In this document: positions 1 to 9,221 of the stretch, in pieces | Position numbering within the stretch: position 1 is the stretch's first letter | How the letters are laid out: the number at the start of each line of letters is the position of its first letter | NCBI GenBank assembly: GCA_900314715.1 | Contig: OMWI01000009.1 | Location: forward strand, 19,936 to 83,935 | Length of the DNA stretch: 64,000 bases | Source of the DNA: an uncultured Prevotellaceae bacterium | Lineage (GTDB): Bacteria > Bacteroidota > Bacteroidia > Bacteroidales > Bacteroidaceae | Direction of reading: 5' to 3' | The notes under the pieces: model-generated | What the model was told of the DNA's origin: nothing | Database searches by the model: none | Seen by the model: the letters and a program-made list of their open reading frames with translations, nothing else | Position numbers and translations under genes: made by a program

Positions 1-566
1 CCACGAGCCAATATCGTATCACAACGACTGGGCGCAATCTCTGAAAGCAACAAAGCGGTAGTCCATCCACGTGAAGTGTGACCTGAAGGATAACTTCCTT
101 CACGTCCCAATTCCTCTTCGTTCTCTTCTGCTCCATAGGTTAAGATGTGCTCATGGAAGCGAACATAAGGACGTCTGCGGTTGTAGAATTTCTTAGGTTC
201 AACGCGCATCTGGTCTGTTGTAACAAGACTGGTTTCCAATAATTTCCATATCTCTGGTGTTTCAGTCTTTGAGATATTCAATCCAAAAGGAATGTTGAAT
301 TCCGCAAACAGATTGTCAAACGACCACACCGCATCACGACGGGCAATGGCTTCTCGTTCTTCGTCTAATCTTTGTTCCTTACCCCACATATACTGCATAA
401 CGTCATAGTAGAATTCCGTACCAGTTGTATCAGGTGGTGCAGGAAGACACTTGATAAGATTAGGCAACTCAGAGGTGGTAAAATACGGAACCACTTCTTC
501 ACTCTGTGCAAAGACATTTATTGTAGCCGTTATTGTGACCACAATCGTCATTAAAAACTTTCTCAT
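1..566 (-). CDS. PAP2-family class A acid phosphatase, 3' end outside window
   Basis: The gene reads leftward from ATG at 564-566 and runs off the window start, so only the first 188 residues are visible. It begins with a signal peptide (hydrophobic residues 4-19, ending VFAQS). Around residue 125 it carries KKFYNRRRP, which fits the K-x6-RP element of phosphatidic acid phosphatase type 2 / class A nonspecific acid phosphatases. About 30 residues later it has SYPSGHTSRGW, the PSGH element holding the catalytic His. The third motif would lie beyond the window. The likely role is a periplasmic phosphomonoesterase; substrate is not deducible. It is transcribed divergently from the pectinase gene. 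Confidence 0.85.
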   Translation of the reverse strand, partial: MRKFLMTIVVTITATINVFAQSEEVVPYFTTSELPNLIKCLPAPPDTTGTEFYYDVMQYMWGKEQRLDEEREAIARRDAVWSFDNLFAEFNIPFGLNISKTETPEIWKLLETSLVTTDQMRVEPKKFYNRRRPYVRFHEHILTYGAEENEEELGREGSYPSGHTSRGWTTALLLSEIAPSRCDTILAR

Positions 567-627
567 AATCCTAAAAAATGTATAATCTTTAGTTTGTATT
601 GGAATTCATGTATTTTGTAAACAACTG

Positions 628-660
628 CAAAGTTAGCAAAAAAGAATGAACTTTCACAAA
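628..660 (-). promoter_or_regulatory. Bacteroidetes-type promoter of the acid phosphatase gene
   Basis: On the minus strand a -7 box TAACTTTG (628-635) lies 21 bp from a -33 TTTG (657-660). This matches the Bacteroidetes primary sigma consensus TTTG-N19-21-TAnnTTTG and points at the phosphatase start at 566. Confidence 0.6.
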
Positions 661-686
661 AGATATGCATTAATCTTCTCAATTCA

Positions 687-718
687 CTTGTTTATTACGG
701 CAAATATTCGTATCTTTG
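687..718 (+). promoter_or_regulatory. Bacteroidetes-type promoter of the GH28-GH105 gene
   Basis: CTTG at 687-690, a 20-bp spacer and TATCTTTG at 711-718 fit TTTG-N19-21-TAnnTTTG, 37 bp before the pectinase start codon. It is back to back with the phosphatase promoter. Confidence 0.65.
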
Positions 719-755
719 CACCTTTAGAATACATCTTTTTAATAAAAATCATAAA

Positions 756-3323
756 ATGAAATTATTACAAACACTGCTAATCACTCTGTTGTTTCCTCTT
801 TACGCAAATGCACAAGGATGGGACAATGCCAAGTACAAACAAATCGAAAGTAGTATCAACCAACCCGTATTCTTGGATAAGGTGTACGACATCACCAAGT
901 ATGGCGCATCTCTCAAGGCAACTCCAGCCGTGAACCAGAAAGCCATCAACAAGGCCATTCAAGTTTGCTCTAAGGCTGGTGGCGGTAAGGTTGTCGTACC
1001 TGCCGGCACATGGAATACAGGTCCTATTACATTATTAAGTAAGGTGAACCTTGTCGTAGAAGAAGGTGCCACTTTGCTCTTTGCATTCGATACGTCCCTC
1101 TACCCCATCGTGAAGACGCGTTGGGAAGGTATGGATTGCATGAATTATCAACCATGCATCTATGCCGATAAAGCCACCGACATAGCCATTACTGGTAAGG
1201 GTACGATTGACGGAAACGGATCAAACGATACTTGGTGGAAGATGTGTGGCAGTCCTCGTTTCGGATGGAATGAGAGTGTTACTGAATCACAGAAGATTGG
1301 CCGTCCTTTGCTTTTCGAGTATGCAGAAGCTGGAAAGCCCATTGAGGAGCGCGATATGAAAGGAAAGGGAATGCGCCCACAATTAATCAACATCAACAAC
1401 TCTGAGAACATTCTCATTCAAGACGTTACCTTATTGCGTTCTCCATTCTGGGTGATTCATCCCGTATTGTCGAAAAACATCACGGTGAAAGACGTAAAAA
1501 TATTCAACGAGGGTCCTAACGGTGACGGTTGCGATCCTGAATCATGCGAGAACGTATTGATAGAAGGTTGCAAATTTCACACGGGCGATGATTGTATTGC
1601 CATTAAGAGTGGTAGAAATGCTGACGGACGCAAATGGAATCTCCCAAGCAAGAATATCATCGTGCGCAATTGCGTGATGGAAGATGGTCATGGTGGCGTG
1701 GTGATTGGTTCTGAAATTACTGGTGGCTGCAATAACGTATTCGTAGAGAATTGCGAAATGGACTCTCCCAATCTCGACCGCGTATTGCGTATCAAGAGTA
1801 ATTCATGCAGAGGTGGCATTACGGAAAACGTTTACATGCGTAATGTGAAAGTTGGTCAATGCAAGGAAGCTGTGTTGCGTATCAACCTCAATTATGACCC
1901 GAAGGAAACAGCTCCTCCTGGATTCAACCCAACCGTTCGTAATGTCTATATGGAGAACGTTACTTGCCAAAAGAGTAAATACGGCATCTTACTCAATGGT
2001 TTGGAGGATGCAGACAATATCTATAACATCAACGTGAAGAATTGTACTTTCACGGGCGTTGTTGATAAACCACTCCAACGCACGGGTAAGAGTCATGATA
2101 TACATTTCGACAATCTATTCATCAATGGTTCTCTCGTTACACTCGACAAGCCTTACAAACATTTCTCTGAATGGTTGGTAGCCTCGGAGATGAAGCGCGT
2201 TCCTGAATCTTACATGCTCGACTTCTCCAAGAAACCAAAATGGAGTTATGTGATGGGTATTGAGATGGAATCGATGCTTGATACATATCTTACTTACAAG
2301 AACGAGGACATCATCAACTATTTGAAGGAATATCCTACCAAGATGATTGACGAGAAAGGAAACATTACGGGATATGCTTACAAAGACTTCAACTTGGACA
2401 ATGTTCGCACGGCTCGTTTCATCTTGAGAATGTATAACTTGTTCCCAACGAAGAAAGACCAAAAGGCATTGAAGACTTTGTTCAAGCAATTGGAGAACCA
2501 ACCACGCACTAAGGAAGGCGTATATTGGCACAAGGCAATCTATGCTTATCAGGTGTGGCTCGATGGAATCTATATGGGATTACCTTTCTATACCATGGCT
2601 GCCCCACAATTGAAAGGCGAAAAGAAAGCGGTGAAATACTATAATGATGCCGTTGACCAAATCACCAAGACTGATTTCCGCACCTACGACCCAAAGACGG
2701 AATTGTGGAAACATGCTTGGGATGAGACGCATACGGCTTTCTGGGCTGATAAGGAGACTGGACAAAGCAAGCATACTTGGGCAAGAGCACTTGGATGGTA
2801 TGTGATGGCTATGACGGAAGTGCTCGATGTTCTTCCTGAAAACTATGAACGCAGAGGAGAAGTGATTGAATTGTTGAACAAAGCCGTGAAGTCTATCGTG
2901 AAATACCAAGACAAGAAGACAGGTGTTTGGTATGATGTGATGGATGTGAAGAGCGACAAGAACTATCTGGAATCTACCGCTTCTTCCATGTTTGCCTACG
3001 TGATGCTGAAAGGTATTCGTAAGGGTTATCTGGATAGCAGCTATAAGGCGGCCGCATTGAAGGCTTACGAAGGAATCATCAAGGAATTCATTCGCGTAGA
3101 TGCCGACAAGACTATCTCTCTCACTCATTGTTGTTCGGTATCTGGCCTTGGCCCTGCTCCTGGTCCTTACGTTACGAAACCTAACTTCAAGCGCGACGGT
3201 AGTTTTGAATATTATATGAGCGAACCTATCCGCGACAATGACGCCAAGGGTGTTGGTCCTTTCGTATGGGCGAGCCTTGAAATGGAAAGATTAGGCTACG
3301 ACACCAATTCATTTGGAAAATAA
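756..3323 (+). CDS. Secreted two-domain pectinase: GH28 polygalacturonase fused to GH105 unsaturated uronyl hydrolase
   Basis: The 855-residue product starts with a signal peptide (1-20, ending YANAQ). Residues about 40-465 form a GH28 right-handed beta-helix with the family's catalytic signatures: NGDG at 255-258, GDD at 277-279, GHGG at 311-314 and RIK at 345-347. Residues about 480-855 match GH105 unsaturated rhamnogalacturonyl/galacturonyl hydrolases: WLDGIYMGLPF at 601-611 with the likely catalytic Asp603, HTWARALGWYVMAM at 673-686, and HCCSVSGLG near 790. One chain could therefore cut a galacturonan backbone and remove the unsaturated uronic acid left by lyases. The stop codon overlaps a 22-bp tandem array. 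Family assignment is firm; exact specificity (homogalacturonan or rhamnogalacturonan) is inferred. Confidence 0.92.
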   Translation: MKLLQTLLITLLFPLYANAQGWDNAKYKQIESSINQPVFLDKVYDITKYGASLKATPAVNQKAINKAIQVCSKAGGGKVVVPAGTWNTGPITLLSKVNLVVEEGATLLFAFDTSLYPIVKTRWEGMDCMNYQPCIYADKATDIAITGKGTIDGNGSNDTWWKMCGSPRFGWNESVTESQKIGRPLLFEYAEAGKPIEERDMKGKGMRPQLININNSENILIQDVTLLRSPFWVIHPVLSKNITVKDVKIFNEGPNGDGCDPESCENVLIEGCKFHTGDDCIAIKSGRNADGRKWNLPSKNIIVRNCVMEDGHGGVVIGSEITGGCNNVFVENCEMDSPNLDRVLRIKSNSCRGGITENVYMRNVKVGQCKEAVLRINLNYDPKETAPPGFNPTVRNVYMENVTCQKSKYGILLNGLEDADNIYNINVKNCTFTGVVDKPLQRTGKSHDIHFDNLFINGSLVTLDKPYKHFSEWLVASEMKRVPESYMLDFSKKPKWSYVMGIEMESMLDTYLTYKNEDIINYLKEYPTKMIDEKGNITGYAYKDFNLDNVRTARFILRMYNLFPTKKDQKALKTLFKQLENQPRTKEGVYWHKAIYAYQVWLDGIYMGLPFYTMAAPQLKGEKKAVKYYNDAVDQITKTDFRTYDPKTELWKHAWDETHTAFWADKETGQSKHTWARALGWYVMAMTEVLDVLPENYERRGEVIELLNKAVKSIVKYQDKKTGVWYDVMDVKSDKNYLESTASSMFAYVMLKGIRKGYLDSSYKAAALKAYEGIIKEFIRVDADKTISLTHCCSVSGLGPAPGPYVTKPNFKRDGSFEYYMSEPIRDNDAKGVGPFVWASLEMERLGYDTNSFGK

Positions 3324-3409
3324 ACATGAGGTTTAGCTTTATCAAATATATGGTTTACCTCTAACAAATATATGGTTTATACAATCCAAACATAATATTT
3401 ATCAATGAA
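3322..3409. repeat. 22-bp tandem array, four units, between the pectinase gene and cmk
   Basis: Four exact 22-bp units start at 3322, 3344, 3366 and 3388. Each begins AAA, followed by seven bases, TTT and nine bases. The seven-base cores are CATGAGG, TATATGG, TATATGG and CATAATA. The array begins inside the TAA stop of the upstream gene and its last unit covers the cmk start codon, so it fills the whole intergenic gap. Confidence 0.8.
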
Positions 3410-4100
3410 GAAAATAACAATTGCAATAGATGGTTTTTCATCTTGCGGTAAAAGTACGATGGCAAAAGACTTGGCAAAGCGTATCGGCTATATCTATGTA
3501 GATACTGGTGCCATGTATCGTTCGGTAACTCTTTTTGCTTTAAGAAACGGACTTTTCAATGAGGATGAGAGTGTCAACATAGATGAACTGGAAAAGAGAA
3601 TGGATGAAATCTCGATTAATTTTAAATTCAACGAGCAGACTTGTAAGCCTGATACTTACTTGAATGGAGAACTGGTGGAGGATGAAATTCGTTCGATGGA
3701 GGTTTCCAACCACGTTAGTCCTATTGCAGCCATTCCTTTCGTTAGAACCGCTATGGTTGCCCAACAACAAAAAATGGGATTGGAAAAGGGTATCGTAATG
3801 GACGGAAGGGATATTGGAACTGTGGTCTTTCCTGATGCAGAACTGAAGATATTCGTGACGGCCAGCGCCGAAGTACGTGCCCAAAGACGTTTCGATGAAT
3901 TGAAAGGAAAAGGCATGGAAGCCAATTATGAAGAGATTCTGAAGAACGTACAGGAAAGGGATTATATCGACAGTCATCGTGAAGTGTCTCCACTGAAACA
4001 GGCTGAAGACGCTATTGTACTCGATAATAGTTATATGACTATTGAAGAACAAAACGCCTGGATTTACAACCAATACGAAAGGGTAGCCAATGAGCAATGA
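3405..4100 (+). CDS. cmk: Cytidylate kinase
   Basis: The 231-residue protein phosphorylates CMP and dCMP with ATP in the cytoplasm (pyrimidine salvage and lipid/nucleic acid precursor supply). It opens with a P-loop, GFSSCGKST at 10-18, followed by [10 protein letters not shown] at 31-40, the hallmark of bacterial Cmk. [18 protein letters not shown] is the conserved NMP-binding segment, and RAQRRFDEL is the lid region. Length is normal for the family. It overlaps the next gene by 11 bp, so the two are co-transcribed. The start codon lies in the last unit of the 22-bp array. Confidence 0.96.
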   Translation: MKKITIAIDGFSSCGKSTMAKDLAKRIGYIYVDTGAMYRSVTLFALRNGLFNEDESVNIDELEKRMDEISINFKFNEQTCKPDTYLNGELVEDEIRSMEVSNHVSPIAAIPFVRTAMVAQQQKMGLEKGIVMDGRDIGTVVFPDAELKIFVTASAEVRAQRRFDELKGKGMEANYEEILKNVQERDYIDSHREVSPLKQAEDAIVLDNSYMTIEEQNAWIYNQYERVANEQ

Positions 4101-5031
4101 CAATATCATGCACGTGCTGACAAAGACGGTAGATATTCTTTCTGAAAAGGAATCCCTGAAAGGACTTTACCATGAGCATAGGGATGGAGACCCTCTGCCT
4201 TCGGCAAAGGAACTGGAAGAGATTATCGACTTGGCACGTGCCATTCTCTTTCCTGGATATTTCGGGAAGTCATCGGTAAACATTCACACCATACAATACC
4301 AAATTGGCGTAAGTATGGAACGGTTGCATAAGTTGCTAACCCAACAAATCTTGGCAGGACTTTGTTTTGGTTTGGTTAGCGACGAGTGTGAATGTCAATC
4401 CGAAATACCATGTCATGAAACGGCTTCGGCATTGGCTTTAAAGGTAATTGAGAAACTACCAGAAATCCGTCGAATATTGGCAACTGATGTGGAAGCAGCT
4501 TATAATGGCGACCCTGCTGCCGATAGTTTTTCTGAAATCATTTCTTGTTATCCAGTTATCAAGGCATTAACCAACTATCGCCTTGCTCATGAATTGGTAT
4601 TACTGGGCGTACCTCTCATTCCGAGAATGATGACGGAAATGGCTCATTCTGAAACGGGAATCGACATTCACCCTGCCGCAACGATTGGCGAGTATTTCAC
4701 CATCGACCACGGAACGGGTGTGGTTATCGGTGCAACGTGTATCATCGGCAACAACGTGAAACTCTATCAGGGTGTAACACTTGGCGCCAAGAGTTTTCCG
4801 CTCGATGCCAACGGCAATCCCATCAAGGGAATCCCTCGTCATCCTATTCTGGAAGACAACGTGATTGTATATGCAAACGCCACGATTCTCGGACGTATCA
4901 CTATCGGCAAGGGCAGCGTAGTGGGTGCCAACGTATGGGTAACCAAGAACATGCGTCCCAACACCAAGAAATTCAAAAAGGAAAAAGTTGATTCCATTGA
5001 TTTGGAATATAATCAAGGAATGGGTATCTAA
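4090..5031 (+). CDS. cysE: Serine O-acetyltransferase
   Basis: The 313-residue protein acetylates L-serine with acetyl-CoA, the first step of cysteine synthesis. The N-terminal 150 residues are helical. From about residue 190 a left-handed beta-helix of hexapeptide repeats is visible ([41 protein letters not shown]), including the catalytic DHGTG motif. The C-terminal half ends [16 protein letters not shown]. The N-terminal extension is typical of the longer serine acetyltransferases of Bacteroidetes. It is read from an ATG inside the cmk 3' end and is followed by a strong terminator. Confidence 0.95.
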   Translation: MSNDNIMHVLTKTVDILSEKESLKGLYHEHRDGDPLPSAKELEEIIDLARAILFPGYFGKSSVNIHTIQYQIGVSMERLHKLLTQQILAGLCFGLVSDECECQSEIPCHETASALALKVIEKLPEIRRILATDVEAAYNGDPAADSFSEIISCYPVIKALTNYRLAHELVLLGVPLIPRMMTEMAHSETGIDIHPAATIGEYFTIDHGTGVVIGATCIIGNNVKLYQGVTLGAKSFPLDANGNPIKGIPRHPILEDNVIVYANATILGRITIGKGSVVGANVWVTKNMRPNTKKFKKEKVDSIDLEYNQGMGI

Positions 5032-5062
5032 AACATATCCCATAACCCACACAAAATCAAAA

Positions 5063-5110
5063 GCAGTTCTTCTCGAAAAACAACGAAGAAGAACTGCCTT
5101 TTTATTTGTT
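5063..5110 (+). terminator. Rho-independent terminator after cysE
   Basis: An 11-bp stem (5063-5073 pairing with 5087-5097) is followed by a T-rich run (5099-5116). It lies 31 bp after the cysE stop and closes the pectinase-cmk-cysE region. Confidence 0.9.
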
Positions 5111-5120
5111 TTTGCCTAAA

Positions 5121-5275
5121 ATTCGCAACGAATAGTGGCTCTGTCGATTTTTCGTAGGGGAAAAGAACTAAGTTAGATAATCAAAGCTTGCATGGAAGAT
5201 GCCGTAGGCATCAGATGATAGTAGCCAGCTATGCAGCCATGCCGATAGGTATGGCGAACCAACGGTCACTGTTCG
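5121..5275. repeat. Structured intergenic element, copy A (two hairpins around a conserved core)
   Basis: A perfect hairpin ATGCC-GTA-GGCAT (5199-5211) is followed by a core that reads GATGATAGTAGCCAGCTATG (from 5214) and then a second hairpin CCATGCC-GATA-GGTATGG (5237-5254). The same hairpin, core and second hairpin recur at 63945-64000, where the second hairpin has different bases but still pairs. Upstream, GTCGATTTTTCGTAGGGG (5143-5160) resembles GTCGATATTTAGTAGGG near 63858. No coding sequence or transposase is present. A REP-like or structured-RNA element is possible; I do not recognise a named family. Confidence 0.6.
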
Positions 5276-5462
5276 CGAAGCGAGGGAAAGTAAATGGCTG
5301 GGGAAGATATGGATATATAAAAAAGTAAGCCTTTAGGTTTGCGATGTCATGTTTGGCATTTATAAGACAAACTATCATCTGTCATGTAATAACGTGAGTT
5401 CGACGAAATCTAACTATCTGAAAAATGGGAACTCATAAACATATTGATTATTATTGATGTCA

Positions 5463-5506
5463 AAATGTATCGTTTACGCTATCTAAATATATCATTTACG
5501 AGGCAC
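5463..5506. repeat. Short 22-bp tandem array, two clear units
   Basis: Two units starting at 5463 and 5485 follow the AAA-N7-TTT-N9 design (cores TGTATCG and TATATCA). A degenerate third unit begins at 5507. The array lies in the 850-bp gene-free stretch between cysE and the C10 protease. Confidence 0.65.
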
Positions 5507-5541
5507 AAATGGCTTACTTGCGAATACCGTTTTTGCCAATG

Positions 5542-5752
5542 GTGAAAGATGTGAAGGATATGAAGGATAGAATAGTAACTTTTGCATAAAGAAAAAACAT
5601 TTAGGTCGGGGTAAATAATTTCCTATAAGAGAAAGTTGCTTTTTGTTCCTTCATATCCTTCATATCCTTCATATTCATTGTCCATTAACCATTGAGAATT
5701 GTGAATTAATAATTGTGAATTGTGAATTGCCTAATTGTGAATTGCTAATTGA
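5542..5752. repeat. Inverted pair of 9-bp tandem repeats followed by AATTGTG repeats
   Basis: Three 9-bp units of type RTGAAGGAT (5542-5568) face three of type ATCCTTCAT (5646-5672), giving an imperfect 27-bp inverted repeat around a 77-bp loop. Immediately after it, 5691-5752 is built from repeated AATTGTGAATT. No gene is evident between 5032 and 5885; apart from these repeats, element A and the promoter, I see nothing in that stretch. Confidence 0.6.
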
Positions 5753-5778
5753 ATATTCGCGGAAAAACGAATGGAATA

Positions 5779-5810
5779 TTTGCCTTTTTAAGAGTTTTTT
5801 TGTAATTTTG
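5779..5810 (+). promoter_or_regulatory. Promoter of the C10 protease gene
   Basis: TTTG at 5779-5782, a 20-bp spacer and TAATTTTG at 5803-5810 are a perfect match to the Bacteroidetes promoter consensus. It predicts a leader of about 70 nt before the ATG at 5886. Confidence 0.75.
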
Positions 5811-5885
5811 CAATAATTATATGAGACACATAAACTATGGAAACATAGATAATGCCTATTACGGACAATTCTTAATTTCAACAAT

Positions 5886-8800
5886 ATGAAAAAACTAACC
5901 GTTCTTTTAATTTGCTGTCTGACGAGTATGGTTATGACAGCAGCTCCTGTTACGGCAGAACAGGCCAAACAGGCAGCTATCAAGTTTTTGAACCACAAGT
6001 CTTCAAATCGTCGTACTGCCAAGGCATTGAACCTTCAACGACACGTTCTGAATGCCGTGAGCATCAACGAGCGTCCGATGGTGTATGCTTTCAACGTGGG
6101 CGAAAACGACGGCTTTGTACTTGTCAGCGGCAGTGACCTAACGGATGAGGTCATTGGCTATTCAGATCATGGCACGTTCGACGAAGAACAGATGCCAGAC
6201 AACATGCGTTCTTGGTTAAGGAGTTATGCCAAAGCTGTGCGCCAACTGGAAATCAGTGGTAAAACACTGAACAAAGCAACAACAAAAAAAGCCACAAAGA
6301 CTTACATTGGACCAATGTTGACTTGCCAGTGGGACCAAGACAAGCCCTACAACGACATGTGCCCATTACTGCCCGACGGCAAGCATTGTGCAACAGGTTG
6401 TACAAACACAGCTTTTGCACAAGTGATGTATTACTATAAATGGCCGAAGAAAACGACAAAAACCATTCCTGGATACGACCCAAAAACAATGGACAGCGAA
6501 GGTCCAGCCATGCCGGCATTGGAACCTACGACTTTCAACTGGGACAAGATTTATCCTACTTACAAAAATCATGAGGACGGCACTGAGGTAGCCCGCCTTA
6601 TGTTGTATTTAGGTACAGCCAACTTGTCTACTTACGGCAAATCGACTGGAGCCAGTAGCTATGAGGCACTGGAGAAAATGAAAGAATATTTCGATTACGA
6701 CAGAGGTGCACAGTGCGTTTGGCGCTCTCAGTGCAGCTATGAAGAATGGGTGGACATGATCTATGCTGAATTGGAAGCTAATCGCCCAGTAGCTTTAACC
6801 GGATACTCTAAAGGTGATGGGCATTCATTCGTTATCGATGGTTATTCAGAAGAAGACTTCTTCCATGTCAATTGGGGATGGGGAGGCATGAGCGACGGTT
6901 TCTTTAAGGTATCACTCTTTGACACTAAAGAACAGGAAACTGGCGGAACCACAAACAGTGATGCATTCTCGATGCTGCAAACAGCATTTGTCGGCGTACA
7001 ACCATCTAATGGACAAGCAACAGTAGAGCCAAACACGTTAACGATAGAGAAAGCCCAAGTTTATTATTCACTTGATAAGAACGGACCCTTCGATCAATTA
7101 GGCATGGAAAGCAGCAGTATTTGGTATGATAAAGGCTACTACCTCATTCCTTCTGTCAATGTGACTAATCACACTACGATAGCTGGGACTTACGAGTTAG
7201 GCGTCAGACTGTTGAAAGATGATGACGAAAATGTTGGCTATGACATCCCCTGGACTAAAACAGAAAAATTAGATGTTAATTCTCTATATCTGACATATTC
7301 TTCAGACGATATCTATATAAACCCGGATGATCTTCCCGGACTTGTCACTGGCGACTACACAATGTACTTCATCAGCAGACTGAAATCGTCAAAAGAGTGG
7401 CAGGTGGTTAACAATTGGGCGAATCATTACTTCAAGATACATATAGACAACGAAAAACATTTAATGACTACCAAGGTTATTTCTTATTATCCACAATTGG
7501 AGATTACGAAAATTGACTTTAACACCACACCCACTGCAAACGAAGAAACAGAGGTTAGCTTTACATTGCTTAACAAAGGCACTGGCATCTTTCATGGGGA
7601 TATCTACCTCGCAGAGAGAGATTCCTCAGCCAGGGGAATGGCCTGTGACCTGGAACCAGGAAAGTCTATTGAGCTCAAGATATATTATGCCCCGAAAGAG
7701 TTGGGAATGCACCAATTTGTAATTTACGAACACGCAGACACGCTCTATTTTGGAGACATAAACGTCAAAGAGATGAACTATACTGACAATGTTGACCTGA
7801 CAATCAAGCGTGAGATTACCAACGTCGCTGGTTCACCCAACGATGGTTTTTTTGTTATGGGCAGAAAAGCCAAGATTAACTTGACTGTGACCAATAACTC
7901 TGACAAGAATTATCGCGGACATATATTCATCGAAACCAATTATTGGGATAAGGATAATAATGATCCCATACGTTCGGAATTTGTAGGTAAAGAAGTAACA
8001 GTACTTGCAGGGGAGACTAAAGTAATACAATATGAGTCTAACGAACTGATAGGAGCCGACGGATACACCTTTGATATTTCCTACGTTAAGAACAAAAATA
8101 GTGTGGAGGTTAAAATAACGCCAAACGATATGTATTACGCATACCCCACCTATCTCACATACGATGCTGATGGAAAAGTTACAGACCATCTCTATACGGA
8201 AACCATCAAGATCGACGCAAAGGTTTGTGCCATAGACCTACGCGGCCTTACTAACATCAAGGATATCTATGCCGAGAATCCCAACACACTATACTTCGTA
8301 GATGAGAATTCCAATTATACGGGCAACAACGTCGTAAAGGGCGATGTTGCCGAAAACATCGTGTTGGCAGATGGCTATCCCTTCCATTGTCCGTACACCA
8401 TAAGTGCAAAACTCATCAGCTACACGCGCTTACCAGAAAGATACTTCGATATCAATACAAAACAAGGATGGACAACGTTGGTTCTACCTTTTGCTGCCAC
8501 AGGTTGTACGACAACCATCAACGGCACTGCCATTCCACTGGTTTGGGCACAGGAAAACAACATAGAGAATGCCGACATCTACGTCTTTACCAATACGTAT
8601 GAGAATGGCAACAAGGAGGAATTCAGTTTTCCAGGAGCTACTCTGGAATTGCTCCATCCATATATCTTAGGAGTTCCTTCCAAGCTGAAAAACGGCTCAT
8701 CTCTGTTTTATTACCCCATCACCTTCTATGCCTACAATGCTGTCGTTGGATGTGGCGTCACTTCTATCACAGGCAGGAACTACAAGATGGTAGGCTCATT

Positions 8801-9116
8801 CAAATCGGAAGAAGCTAAAGACATCTATTCGCTGAATGAAGAAGGAACTGCCTTTGTACGCGGAACAGCTAATGTCTATCCCTTCCGTGCCATATTCGTT
8901 CCCATCACACCAGATGGCATTGACCAACAATTGACAATCGTTCCCAACTTTGTGCCAGAGAAACCTATCGGCGAAGATGCAGGAATCCCCGATGGAATCA
9001 ATGAGATTAACCAAGCTTCTAAAACCAATGATAAGATATACAACCTCAATGGCGTTCGCGTAGACAAGCCATCTAAAGGCATCTATATCATCAATGGAAA
9101 GAAGGTCATCAAATAG
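5886..9116 (+). CDS. Secreted C10-family (streptopain-like) cysteine protease
   Basis: The 1076-residue protein has a signal peptide (1-19) and a Spi-type inhibitory prodomain (about 20-125; AEQAKQAAIKFL and GFVLVSGSD are typical). A C10 peptidase domain follows (about 135-375). The catalytic Cys172 lies in GCTNTAFAQVMYYYKWP, and the catalytic His313 in DGHSFVIDGY, followed by the Trp-rich FFHVNWGWGGMSDGFF. A long region of beta-sandwich-like modules spans about 380-1020. The last 26 residues (IYNLNGV...KGIYIINGKKVIK) form the sorting-like tail shared by several secreted proteins here. It should be secreted as a zymogen activated by prodomain removal. Targets are unknown; host or dietary protein is possible. 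Confidence 0.92.
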   Translation: MKKLTVLLICCLTSMVMTAAPVTAEQAKQAAIKFLNHKSSNRRTAKALNLQRHVLNAVSINERPMVYAFNVGENDGFVLVSGSDLTDEVIGYSDHGTFDEEQMPDNMRSWLRSYAKAVRQLEISGKTLNKATTKKATKTYIGPMLTCQWDQDKPYNDMCPLLPDGKHCATGCTNTAFAQVMYYYKWPKKTTKTIPGYDPKTMDSEGPAMPALEPTTFNWDKIYPTYKNHEDGTEVARLMLYLGTANLSTYGKSTGASSYEALEKMKEYFDYDRGAQCVWRSQCSYEEWVDMIYAELEANRPVALTGYSKGDGHSFVIDGYSEEDFFHVNWGWGGMSDGFFKVSLFDTKEQETGGTTNSDAFSMLQTAFVGVQPSNGQATVEPNTLTIEKAQVYYSLDKNGPFDQLGMESSSIWYDKGYYLIPSVNVTNHTTIAGTYELGVRLLKDDDENVGYDIPWTKTEKLDVNSLYLTYSSDDIYINPDDLPGLVTGDYTMYFISRLKSSKEWQVVNNWANHYFKIHIDNEKHLMTTKVISYYPQLEITKIDFNTTPTANEETEVSFTLLNKGTGIFHGDIYLAERDSSARGMACDLEPGKSIELKIYYAPKELGMHQFVIYEHADTLYFGDINVKEMNYTDNVDLTIKREITNVAGSPNDGFFVMGRKAKINLTVTNNSDKNYRGHIFIETNYWDKDNNDPIRSEFVGKEVTVLAGETKVIQYESNELIGADGYTFDISYVKNKNSVEVKITPNDMYYAYPTYLTYDADGKVTDHLYTETIKIDAKVCAIDLRGLTNIKDIYAENPNTLYFVDENSNYTGNNVVKGDVAENIVLADGYPFHCPYTISAKLISYTRLPERYFDINTKQGWTTLVLPFAATGCTTTINGTAIPLVWAQENNIENADIYVFTNTYENGNKEEFSFPGATLELLHPYILGVPSKLKNGSSLFYYPITFYAYNAVVGCGVTSITGRNYKMVGSFKSEEAKDIYSLNEEGTAFVRGTANVYPFRAIFVPITPDGIDQQLTIVPNFVPEKPIGEDAGIPDGINEINQASKTNDKIYNLNGVRVDKPSKGIYIINGKKVIK

Positions 9117-9135
9117 GTTCATTAAGCCAAAGACG

Positions 9136-9187
9136 TAAAAAGAAGTGGTGCAATTCTCTCGACAATGAGAGTTGCACCACTTCTTTT
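9136..9187. terminator. Bidirectional terminator between convergent genes
   Basis: A 15-16 bp stem (AAAAGAAGTGGTGCAA, ending at 9153, with TTGCACCACTTCTTTT at 9172-9187) is extended by an inner CTCTC/GAGAG helix (9156-9160 and 9167-9171). A- and T-runs flank both sides, so it can serve the protease gene from the left and the 139-residue gene from the right. Confidence 0.88.
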
Positions 9188-9221
9188 CGGCTTAAAAAAT
9201 ATAGTTTTGTTTCGATATCTA

